DNA from: Nonomuraea rhodomycinica
GTDB lineage: Bacteria; Actinomycetota; Actinomycetes; Streptosporangiales; Streptosporangiaceae
Assembly (NCBI RefSeq): GCF_013363995.1
Contig: NZ_JABWGO010000002.1
Location: 744,001 to 808,000 of the forward strand
Direction: 5' to 3'
Length of the DNA: 64,000 nucleotides
Part shown: one piece after another, positions 1 through 6,939 of the stretch
Layout of the letters: every line of letters begins with the position of its first letter
Numbering within the stretch: the stretch's first letter is position 1
The notes under the pieces: generated by a model
The model's input: only the letters and a program-made list of their open reading frames with translations
What the model was told of the DNA's origin: nothing
Database searches by the model: none
Made by a program: the position numbers and the translations under genes

Positions 1-349
1 CGCGGCGCGGCATCGCGACGGCGATCGCCACCCCGAGCGGGATCTCGATGAGCAGCACCTGCGCCGAGAACAGCAGCGTCCGCAGGAACGCGCCGCGCAC
101 CTCCGGATCGCGCGTCACCGAGCGGAACCACTCCAGCCCGACGAAGATCCGGTCGCTGGGGCTGAAGATGTCCTGCACGGAGTAGTTGACGACCGTCATG
201 AGCGGGACGAGCGCGGTGAACGTCACGCAGACGACGACGGGCAGCACGAGCAGCCACGCCCGGTTGTCCTTCGGCTTGGCGTCGGGCCGCCGGTCCGGCT
301 CGTCGGCCCCGGCCGCGACGGGGTCCTTGACCGGTTCGGTGAGCGTCAT
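1..349 (-). CDS. Sugar/polyol ABC transporter permease, N-terminal part (truncated by window edge)
   Basis: Reading from an ATG at 347-349, about 116 residues are visible: a charged cytoplasmic N-terminus with DRRPDAKPKDN, a first hydrophobic helix (WLLVLPVVVCVTFTALVPLM), a periplasmic stretch with NYSVQDIF, then the start of a second helix. This is the usual N-terminus of a MalF/UgpA-type permease, an inner-membrane subunit of a carbohydrate or polyol importer. Its start overlaps the stop of the upstream ATPase gene by 4 nt (ATGA), so it is the third cistron of one operon. The rest of the gene, and presumably the second permease and binding protein, lie outside the window. Substrate is inferred only from the neighbouring ATPases. 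Confidence 0.8.
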   Translation of the reverse strand, partial: MTLTEPVKDPVAAGADEPDRRPDAKPKDNRAWLLVLPVVVCVTFTALVPLMTVVNYSVQDIFSPSDRIFVGLEWFRSVTRDPEVRGAFLRTLLFSAQVLLIEIPLGVAIAVAMPRR

Positions 350-1437
350 CCAGCCCTCCCGTTCAGCGGGACGACCTGCCCGCAGCGGACCGCGTCGCGG
401 AACAGGAAGACCCGGCCGACGGCGAAGCGCACGAACTCGGCCGCGCCCGGCTCGTACGGCGAGCCCGCCTCGGCCCGGGCCACCAGCGGATGCCCGGCGG
501 CCCGCACGTGGACCAGGTCGTAGGCGCCCATCCGGTCCACGCCGGTCACCTCGGCGGGCAGCCCCGGCGAGCCCGGCCCGTCGCCGAGCCGGGCGAACTC
601 CGGCCGCACCCCGACGCGCACCGGCCCCGGCGGCAGCGGCCCGTCCGCGCGCCCGGCCACCTGCCCGCCCACCCGGACCAGGCCGTCCGCGACCTCCCCG
701 GGGAGCGTGTTCATGCCGGGCGAGCCGATGAAGTGGCCGACGAACTCGTGCGCGGGCGACAGGAACAGCTCCGCCGGTTCCCCGGCCTGCACGATCGCGC
801 CGTCCTTGAGCACGACCACCTCGTCGGCGAACGTCAGCGCCTCGGTCTGGTCGTGGGTGACGTACACCAGCGTGTGGCCGGTGTCGCGGTGGATCTCCTT
901 CAGCGTGCTGCGCAGCGTCCACCTGACGGCCGGGTCCACCACGGTCAGCGGCTCGTCCAGCAGCACGGCCGCCACGTCCGAGCGCACCAGGCCGCGGCCC
1001 AGGCTGACGATCTGCTGGCGGCCCGGGTCCAGCCGCCGCGAGCGGCGTCCCAGGTGGGCGTCCAGCCCGAGCATCCGCGACACGGCGCGCACCCGCCGGT
1101 CCACCTCGTCCTTCGGGTAGCGCCGGTTGCGCAGCGGGAAGGCGAGGTTGTCGTAGACCGACATCTCCTCGTACAGCACCGGGAACTGGAAGACCTGCGC
1201 GATGTTGCGTCCCGCGGTCGGGACCGAGGTCACCTCGCGCTCGCCGAACCAGACGCGGCCGGTCGTCGGCGTGATGAGGCCCGACATGATGTTGAGCAGC
1301 GTCGTCTTGCCGCACCCGCTGGGTCCGAGCAGCGCGTACGCCCGGCCGGAGCGCCAGGTCCAGGTCATCGGCCGCACGGCCCACGTCCGCCCGCCGTCGT
1401 AGCTGTGTCCCACGTCCTCCAGGCGGATGTCAGCCAT
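346..1437 (-). CDS. ABC transporter ATP-binding protein, GlpT-like (glycerol/polyol type)
   Basis: A 363-residue cytoplasmic ATPase of the MalK/UgpC class. The Walker A motif GPSGCGKTT is near residue 38, Walker B AVLLDEPL near 160, and the switch histidine is in YVTHDQTEAL near 195; a C-terminal TOBE/regulatory region follows. The ABC signature is degenerate: LDPGRQQ stands where LSGGQQQ is expected. The block LTVVDPAVRW..LRSTLKEIHR closely resembles GlpT of the two-ATPase glycerol ABC transporters known from Rhizobium. It overlaps the preceding ATPase gene by 8 nt and the following permease by 4 nt. Glycerol or another polyol is therefore an inferred substrate. Confidence 0.85.
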   Translation of the reverse strand: MADIRLEDVGHSYDGGRTWAVRPMTWTWRSGRAYALLGPSGCGKTTLLNIMSGLITPTTGRVWFGEREVTSVPTAGRNIAQVFQFPVLYEEMSVYDNLAFPLRNRRYPKDEVDRRVRAVSRMLGLDAHLGRRSRRLDPGRQQIVSLGRGLVRSDVAAVLLDEPLTVVDPAVRWTLRSTLKEIHRDTGHTLVYVTHDQTEALTFADEVVVLKDGAIVQAGEPAELFLSPAHEFVGHFIGSPGMNTLPGEVADGLVRVGGQVAGRADGPLPPGPVRVGVRPEFARLGDGPGSPGLPAEVTGVDRMGAYDLVHVRAAGHPLVARAEAGSPYEPGAAEFVRFAVGRVFLFRDAVRCGQVVPLNGRAG

Positions 1438-2524
1438 GCAGGTCGACCTCCGCGGCGGACTCGGCGAGCAGCCGCCCGCCCGACTCGTCGAACAGGAAGG
1501 CGTGCGCCGGGTCGACGTACGCCGTCGCCCGGTCGCCGGGGGTGAACGCGCGCGGCCCGTCGAGCTGGGCCACCAGGTGCCGGCCGCCGGGCAGCAGCAG
1601 GTGGACGAACGTGACGCTGCCCGTCACCTCGGCCAGCCGCACCTCGGCCGGGAACTCCAGCGCGCCGTCCTTCCCGGCCGGGTCGAGGGACACGTGATGG
1701 GGCCGTACGGCGAGCACGACGTCACGGCCGGAGGCGTGGGCGCGCGGCGCCGGGAACGAGGCGCCCAGCACCTCGACCCGCCCCTCCCGCACGGTTCCCG
1801 GCAGCAGGTTGAGCGGCGGGTCGCTGAGCGCGGCGGCCACGGCCAGGGTGGGCGGGCGCGCGTAGAGGGCGGCGACCTCGCCGGTGTCCAGCACCCGGCC
1901 CTCGCCGAGGACGACGGCCGGCGCCGCGAACGCCAGCGCCTCGGCCGGGTCGGACGTCGCGTACAGCACCAGGCCGGGCGACTGCCTGAACATGCTCTTC
2001 AGGTCGGAGCGGAGCTGCTCGCGCAGCTTGAAGTCGAGGTTGGCCAGCGGCTCGTCGAGCAGCAGCAGGTCGACGGGGCGGGCCAGCGCGCGGGCGATCG
2101 CGGTGCGCTGCTGCTGGCCGCCCGACAGCTCGGCCGGCCGCCGCTCCAGCAGCTCGGCGATGCCCATCAGCTCGGCCACCTCGCGCACCCGCCGGTCGAC
2201 GTCCCGCTTGGGGAACGAGCGGTCCAGGCGCAGGGGAGAGGCGATGTTCTCGTGGACGGTGAGGGAGGGATAGTTGACGAACTGCTGGTAGACGAAGGCG
2301 ACGGAGCGCCTGCGGACCGACACTCCCGTGACGTCCCGGCCGTTGACGACCACCCGCCCGGAGTCGGGCGGCAGGAGCCCGGCGGCCACCCGCATCAGGG
2401 TGGTCTTGCCGGCCGTCATCGGGCCGAGCAGCGTCGTCATCCCGCTCGGTAACTCGAGGTCGATGCCGTCGAGCCAGACCTCTCCGCGTCTGCGTACGCG
2501 GACGCCGTCGAGGGTCAGCGCCAT
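1430..2524 (-). CDS. ABC transporter ATP-binding protein, GlpS-like (first gene of importer operon)
   Basis: A 364-residue ATPase starting at MALTLDGV. It has Walker A GPMTAGKTT (about residue 32), a canonical signature LSGGQQQR (about 135), Walker B LLLLDEPL and a D-loop NLDFKLREQ. The switch-region histidine is replaced: the sequence reads YATSDPAEAL where MalK-type proteins have VTHDQxEA. The partner ATPase has the opposite pattern (degraded signature, intact His), so the two may form a heterodimer with one fully competent composite site. This is expected of GlpS/GlpT-type importers, but the pairing is my inference. A long in-frame extension upstream is open only because of GC bias and is not used. 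Confidence 0.85.
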   Translation of the reverse strand: MALTLDGVRVRRRGEVWLDGIDLELPSGMTTLLGPMTAGKTTLMRVAAGLLPPDSGRVVVNGRDVTGVSVRRRSVAFVYQQFVNYPSLTVHENIASPLRLDRSFPKRDVDRRVREVAELMGIAELLERRPAELSGGQQQRTAIARALARPVDLLLLDEPLANLDFKLREQLRSDLKSMFRQSPGLVLYATSDPAEALAFAAPAVVLGEGRVLDTGEVAALYARPPTLAVAAALSDPPLNLLPGTVREGRVEVLGASFPAPRAHASGRDVVLAVRPHHVSLDPAGKDGALEFPAEVRLAEVTGSVTFVHLLLPGGRHLVAQLDGPRAFTPGDRATAYVDPAHAFLFDESGGRLLAESAAEVDLHG

Positions 2525-2742
2525 GTGCCCGGTCCTCTCTGCCGGAGCCAGATCGGTTGCTGCGAGAGTCGGGTGAATGTCCCTCCATCTAACATGAGCC
2601 GCTTGTGCCTGCCTAGGCCGTTTCCGGCCCGTGCGATCCGCGCCGGGAGGCCGGTGCGGTCCGTGCCGGGAGGCCGGTGCGGTCCGCGCCGGGCGGTCCG
2701 CGCCGGACGCCGCGGCGCGGACCGCACCGGGGATTCGTGGAG
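2525..2742. repeat. Intergenic spacer with degenerate GC-rich tandem repeats
   Basis: Between the ABC importer operon and the amidase stop. Positions 2627-2727 contain degenerate copies of a unit like GGTGCGGTCCGTGCCGGGAG, followed by a G/C-rich inverted segment (CCGCGGCGCGG near 2710-2720). No gene is visible. The importer promoter should lie in the right-hand part close to 2525-2600, but I cannot assign it. Confidence 0.5.
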
Positions 2743-4266
2743 CTACTTGCTGATGCGGACGGCGTCCGCGATGACGTAGCCGGTGCCGCCCGTCCACCGG
2801 CTCACGCCGACCACGTTGGCCGTGCCGGCGTTGAGGGAGAACGTGCCGAGGCTGCGCCAGGCTCCTCCGCCCGAGCGTTGGTCGACGTACACGGTCTGGT
2901 TGCCGCTCGACGTCGCCACGATGTACGGCGCCGAGCTGTTGTACCCGGCGTCGGCCGGATACCAGACCTCGACCTTGTAGGTGCCCGCGCTCGGGATGTT
3001 CGCCTGGTACCAGGCGACGTCGCTGGAGGACACCGGGTCGGCGAAGCGGTAGTCGGCGCCGTAGCGCTGGCTGGAGTACGTGGAGGTGCCCCAGTTGGCG
3101 CTGGCGGTGAACTGGCCGGAGGTGGAGTTGTCGACCGTGGTGCTCCACGTCGGCGTGCCGCCGCCGGTCACGTAGTTCATGTACGTGGTCCAGTTCCAGT
3201 ACGGACCGGGGTCGGTGTGGTCGGCGCCGGGCACCTCGACGTGGCCGATGATGTGGGTGCGGTCCTTCGGGATGCCGTACTTGTCGCAGATCCAGCGGGT
3301 CAGCGCGGCCGAACCCCGGTACATCGCGTCGGTGAACCACGAGGCCTCGCTGACGTAGCCCTCGTGCTCGATGCCGATGGAACGGGTGTTGTAGTCCCAG
3401 TTGCCCGCGTGCCAGGCGATGTCCTTGTCCCGCACCATCTGGGTGATGGCGCCGCTGGAGGACTTGACCACGTAGTGGGCCGAGACCTTGGCGCTGGGGT
3501 TCTGGAACCAGGAGATGGTGCCGGCGTACGAGCCCTGGGTGACGTGGATGATCACGCGGTCGATGTTGTACGACGACTCACGGCTGGAGACCGTGTAGTT
3601 GCTGGAACTGGCGGCGACCCAGGTCGCGTTCGGGTAGTCGGCGGCGGCCAGGAGGCCGGCGGAGCCCTCGGTCTTGGCGCTGAGGTCGCGGGCGCCCGCG
3701 AGGTCGCCGCGGTCGGCGGTGACCTCCTGCGGCTTGACCGTCACGCCCTTGGCCTGGACGCCGAGGCCGAGCAGCTCGTAGACGGAGTCGGCGTACAGGC
3801 GGGCCAGCTCGGGGGAGGAGGCGTTGCCGTACTTGGCCACGGCCTGGTACCAGCGGCCGGTGTCCTTGCGGGCGGCCTCGTCGAGCCCCTGCGCGTCGGC
3901 GAGGGAGCGCAGGACGGCGGCGCCGCCCGCGATGTTGGCCGTGTCGTCGGCGCGCAGTTTCTCGACCGGGAGCTTCGTCAGCTCGGCGGCCTTCTCCAGG
4001 GAGTGGTTGACGGGGTTGCTGACCAGGTGCATGACGCCGTAGCCGCCGCTGGCGCTGGGCTTGCCCTGGTGCCCGTCGAGGTGGGTCTCGGCGTAGGCGA
4101 GGGCGACGAGCAGGTCGCGGGGGACGTCGTTCTGGGCGGCGGCCTTGGCGAAGGCGGCCTGGAGCGGGGTCTCGCGGGCGGCCTGGGCGGGGGCGGCGCC
4201 GACGGCGAGACCGGTGAGGAGGGCGGAGGTGACGAGAGCGACTAATCGCGTGCGGGCGAACGTCAT
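2743..4266 (-). CDS. Secreted N-acetylmuramoyl-L-alanine amidase with golvesin-like C-terminal domain
   Basis: A 507-residue exported peptidoglycan hydrolase. Start ATG at 4264-4266 is chosen because GAGGAG sits 8-9 nt upstream and the product begins with a clean signal peptide (TRLVALVTSALLTG..., AQA cleavage). The N-terminal third is helical (about residues 30-190). An Amidase_2 fold follows (about 225-370) with putative zinc ligands in IIHVTQGS and in GADHTDPGPYW. The last 120 residues are a golvesin-like beta-sandwich (STYSSQRYGADYRFADPV... to the C-terminus), probably carbohydrate- or wall-binding. It cleaves the MurNAc-L-Ala bond of peptidoglycan outside the cell. It is divergent from a glycosidase carrying the same terminal domain. 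Confidence 0.9.
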   Translation of the reverse strand: MTFARTRLVALVTSALLTGLAVGAAPAQAARETPLQAAFAKAAAQNDVPRDLLVALAYAETHLDGHQGKPSASGGYGVMHLVSNPVNHSLEKAAELTKLPVEKLRADDTANIAGGAAVLRSLADAQGLDEAARKDTGRWYQAVAKYGNASSPELARLYADSVYELLGLGVQAKGVTVKPQEVTADRGDLAGARDLSAKTEGSAGLLAAADYPNATWVAASSSNYTVSSRESSYNIDRVIIHVTQGSYAGTISWFQNPSAKVSAHYVVKSSSGAITQMVRDKDIAWHAGNWDYNTRSIGIEHEGYVSEASWFTDAMYRGSAALTRWICDKYGIPKDRTHIIGHVEVPGADHTDPGPYWNWTTYMNYVTGGGTPTWSTTVDNSTSGQFTASANWGTSTYSSQRYGADYRFADPVSSSDVAWYQANIPSAGTYKVEVWYPADAGYNSSAPYIVATSSGNQTVYVDQRSGGGAWRSLGTFSLNAGTANVVGVSRWTGGTGYVIADAVRISK

Positions 4267-4319
4267 GGGGAGCTCCTCGTTGGGGGTGACGGTCGCACAG
4301 TAGGCGCATTCCATGACAG

Positions 4320-4336
4320 ATGTCGATAATTGACAT
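4320..4336. promoter_or_regulatory. Near-palindrome in divergent amidase/glycosidase promoter region
   Basis: ATGTCGATAATTGACAT is a 17-bp near-perfect palindrome with one mismatched pair. It lies 54 bp upstream of the amidase start in the 229-bp region between the two divergent exoenzyme genes. This region is clearly AT-richer than the surroundings. It could be a binding site co-regulating both genes. No regulator gene lies beside it, so this is only a candidate. Confidence 0.3.
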
Positions 4337-4495
4337 TACTCGGGAGTTAGAAGAAACTTTTCGCCCGCGCGATGGGATTGTCAGGTTTTGAGGGGTCTTG
4401 AGAGACTTGCCGGCGTAAGGTCGCCGTGAAGTTGGGCCCCCTCGAATCCGTGAAGACTATTGCGCTCCGAGTAACGGTCGCTGAAACTTCTCTTC

Positions 4496-6586
4496 GTGAC
4501 CCCGCACCACGGGAGCCTGTCAACCCGGCTCGCCGCGTCCGCCCCCCACGCCTTACACCCCCCACGTAGCCGCCGGCTTTCACGCTCCTCGCGCACTCTG
4601 CGTGCGGGCGTGGCCGCGCTCGTCGCTGCCGCCGCCACGCTGCTCGCCCCGGCCGCGCCCGCCGCGGCGCAGAGCTCGGCCGCGACCGCCGCCGCGCAGA
4701 GCTCCGCCGCGGTCACCGCCGCCTGCACCACGGACCCGGCCAAGCCGAAGCGCCAGCTCCGGGCCATGTGGATCTCCTCCGTGGCCAACATCGACTGGCC
4801 CAGCGCGCCCGGCCTCAGCGTCTCCGCCCAGCAGTCCGAGTTCCGCGCCTGGCTCGACCTCGCCGTGCAGAAGCGGATGAACGCCGTGGTCGTGCAGGTA
4901 CGGCCCACGGCCGACGCGTTCTGGCCCTCCCCGTACGAGCCGTGGTCGCAGTGGCTGACCGGCACCCAGGGCAAGGACCCGGGCTACGACCCGCTCGCGT
5001 TCATGGTCAGCGAGGCCCACGCCCGCAACCTGGAGTTCCACGCCTGGTTCAACCCGTACCGGATCGCCAACCACGACGACCCGACCAAGCTCGTCTCCAC
5101 CCACCCGGCCCGCGAGAACCCGAGCTGGCGCTTCGCCTACGGCGGCAAGCTGTACTACAACCCCGGCATCCCGGCCGTGCGCGCCTTCATCGAGGACGCC
5201 ATCATGGACGCCGTCACCCGCTACGACCTCGACGGCGTCCACCTGGACGACTACTTCTACCCGTATCCGGTCAGCGGCCAGACGATCCCCGACGCGGCCA
5301 CCTACTCCACGTACGGCGGCGGGTACGCCGGCATCGCCGACTGGCGGCGCGACAACGTCAACAAGCTCGTACGGGAGATGGACCAGCGCATCCACGCCGC
5401 CAAGTCGTGGGTGACGTTCGGCATCAGCCCGTTCGGCATCTGGCGCAACTCCTCGACCGACCCGCTCGGCTCGGCCACCTCCGGCCTCCAGTCGTACGAC
5501 GCGATCTACGCCGACAGCCGGCAGTGGGTGAAGCGTGGCTGGGTCGACTACCTGGCGCCGCAGATCTACTGGCACATCGGCAACACCGCGGCCGACTACA
5601 AGGTGCTGACCGCCTGGTGGTCCGACGTGGTGCGCGGGACGGGCGTGCAGCTCGTCATCGGGCAGGCCGCCTACCGGGCCGGCGCCTCCGGCCAGGACGC
5701 CGCCTGGCAGGACCCCGCCGAGCTGAGCGACCACCTCACCTACAACCGCACCCGGCCCGAGGTGCTCGGCGACGTCTACTTCTCCGCCAAGGACGTCAAG
5801 GCCGACCGGATCGGCAGCTTCACCCAGGTCGTCTCCACCCACTACACCAGGCCGGCGCTGCTGCCCGCCCGCGGCACGGCCGCCGCCCCGGCGGCGCCGA
5901 CGATCAGCGCGGCCACGCGCGGCTCCGGCGGCGTCGCCCTCACCTGGCAGGGCTCCGGCACCGCGTACGCGGTCTACCGGGTGGACGGCTCGCCCTCGAC
6001 CGCCGACCCGTGCGCCTTCGCCGACGCCCGCAACCTGCTGACCACCACCCGCAAGACCACCTTCACCGACGCCACGGCCTCGGCCACGGCCGGCTACACG
6101 TACTACGTGACCGCGCTCGACCGCACCCACCAGGAGAGCGACCCCAGCGCCGGCAAGGCGGTGGCGGGCAGCGGGACGGCGTTCAGCGTGACGGTGGACA
6201 ACGCGGACGCCGGCTTCACGGCGAGCTCGTCGTGGGGCACCTCCACGTACTCCTCGCAGCTCCACGGCACGGACTACCGCTTCGCCGACCCCGTCTCCGC
6301 CAGCGACCCGGCCTGGTTCAGGGCGGCGATCCCGAGCGCGGGCAGCTACAAGGTCGAGATCTGGTACCCCTCGAACGCGGGATACAACAGCGCGACGCCG
6401 TACGTCGTGGCCACGAGCACCGGCAACCAGACGGTCACCGTGGACCAGCGCACGGGCGGCGGCGTGTGGCGTGTGCTGGGCACGTACCCGCTGAACGCGG
6501 GCACGTACAACGTGGTCGGCGTCAGCCGCTGGACCTCGACGACCGGTTACGTCATCGCCGACGCGGTGCGCATCACCAAGGTCTGA
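4496..6586 (+). CDS. Secreted family 10 glycosylhydrolase-like protein (GHL10) with golvesin-like C-terminal domain
   Basis: A 696-residue exported enzyme, GTG start. An arginine-rich n-region and Ala-rich hydrophobic core form the signal peptide (residues about 30-60). The GHL10/DUF187 TIM-barrel spans about 85-400 (RAMWISSVANIDWPS, FHAWFNPYR, DGVHLDDYFYPYP, VTFGISPFGIW, YLAPQIYW). A fibronectin-III-like domain (about 465-560) and a golvesin-like domain (about 563-696) follow. GHL10 enzymes of this type act on glycan strands, including denuded peptidoglycan, which fits the neighbouring amidase. The terminal domain is highly similar to that of the amidase (shared DYRFADPVS, YKVE.WYP.AGYNS, GNQTV.VDQR). 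No strong Shine-Dalgarno is seen; a GTG at 4591 is an alternative start but would shorten the signal peptide. Confidence 0.88.
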   Translation: MTPHHGSLSTRLAASAPHALHPPRSRRLSRSSRTLRAGVAALVAAAATLLAPAAPAAAQSSAATAAAQSSAAVTAACTTDPAKPKRQLRAMWISSVANIDWPSAPGLSVSAQQSEFRAWLDLAVQKRMNAVVVQVRPTADAFWPSPYEPWSQWLTGTQGKDPGYDPLAFMVSEAHARNLEFHAWFNPYRIANHDDPTKLVSTHPARENPSWRFAYGGKLYYNPGIPAVRAFIEDAIMDAVTRYDLDGVHLDDYFYPYPVSGQTIPDAATYSTYGGGYAGIADWRRDNVNKLVREMDQRIHAAKSWVTFGISPFGIWRNSSTDPLGSATSGLQSYDAIYADSRQWVKRGWVDYLAPQIYWHIGNTAADYKVLTAWWSDVVRGTGVQLVIGQAAYRAGASGQDAAWQDPAELSDHLTYNRTRPEVLGDVYFSAKDVKADRIGSFTQVVSTHYTRPALLPARGTAAAPAAPTISAATRGSGGVALTWQGSGTAYAVYRVDGSPSTADPCAFADARNLLTTTRKTTFTDATASATAGYTYYVTALDRTHQESDPSAGKAVAGSGTAFSVTVDNADAGFTASSSWGTSTYSSQLHGTDYRFADPVSASDPAWFRAAIPSAGSYKVEIWYPSNAGYNSATPYVVATSTGNQTVTVDQRTGGGVWRVLGTYPLNAGTYNVVGVSRWTSTTGYVIADAVRITKV

Positions 6587-6892
6587 CCCCACGGCGAGGG
6601 CCGCGTGCCCGCGCGGCCACGCGCGGGCACGCGAGGGGCAGCCACAGCGCGCGGCCGTCCTCGTCGAGGTAGTCGCGCCACGACCGCTTCGGCCGGATCG
6701 GGTGGTCCTCGTCCACGGGCGCGTGGTCCGGCAGGAACGGGCGCTCGCAGAAGAAGTAGCCGGGCACGGTCTCGCTGGAGATGTTCACGAAGCGCGTCGC
6801 CCCGAACCGGACCGCCGCCTCCAGGGCGTTGAAGGTCGCCATGAGGTTGTTCTGGAGGACGACGTGCGGCACGTGGGCGCCGGTGACGATCC
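6580..6892 (-). pseudogene. Remnant of NAD-dependent epimerase/dehydratase with large internal deletion
   Basis: The minus strand reads VTGAHVPHVVLQNNLMATFN..AAVRFGATRFVNISSETVPGYF..PFLPDHAPVDEDHPIRP, the middle of an extended SDR family protein. It then passes directly into KRSWRDYLDEDGR, which is the extreme C-terminus of the same family. About 130 residues (the YxxxK region and substrate domain) and the N-terminal Rossmann GxxGxxG part are missing. The frame stays open across the deletion junction. The fragment's 3' end overlaps the end of the glycosidase gene. It is very unlikely to be functional. Confidence 0.75.
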
Positions 6893-6914
6893 TTGAGGGT
6901 TTGGGGGGCTCGCC

Positions 6915-6929
6915 CCGCCTGGAAGGCGG
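6915..6929 (-). terminator. Hairpin downstream of the DUF6493-like gene
   Basis: CCGCCT-GGA-AGGCGG is a perfect 6-bp stem with 3-nt loop, 11 nt after the stop codon of the 959-residue gene. There is no T-run, which is common for actinomycete terminators. Confidence 0.5.
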
Positions 6930-6939
6930 AGGGGGAGCG

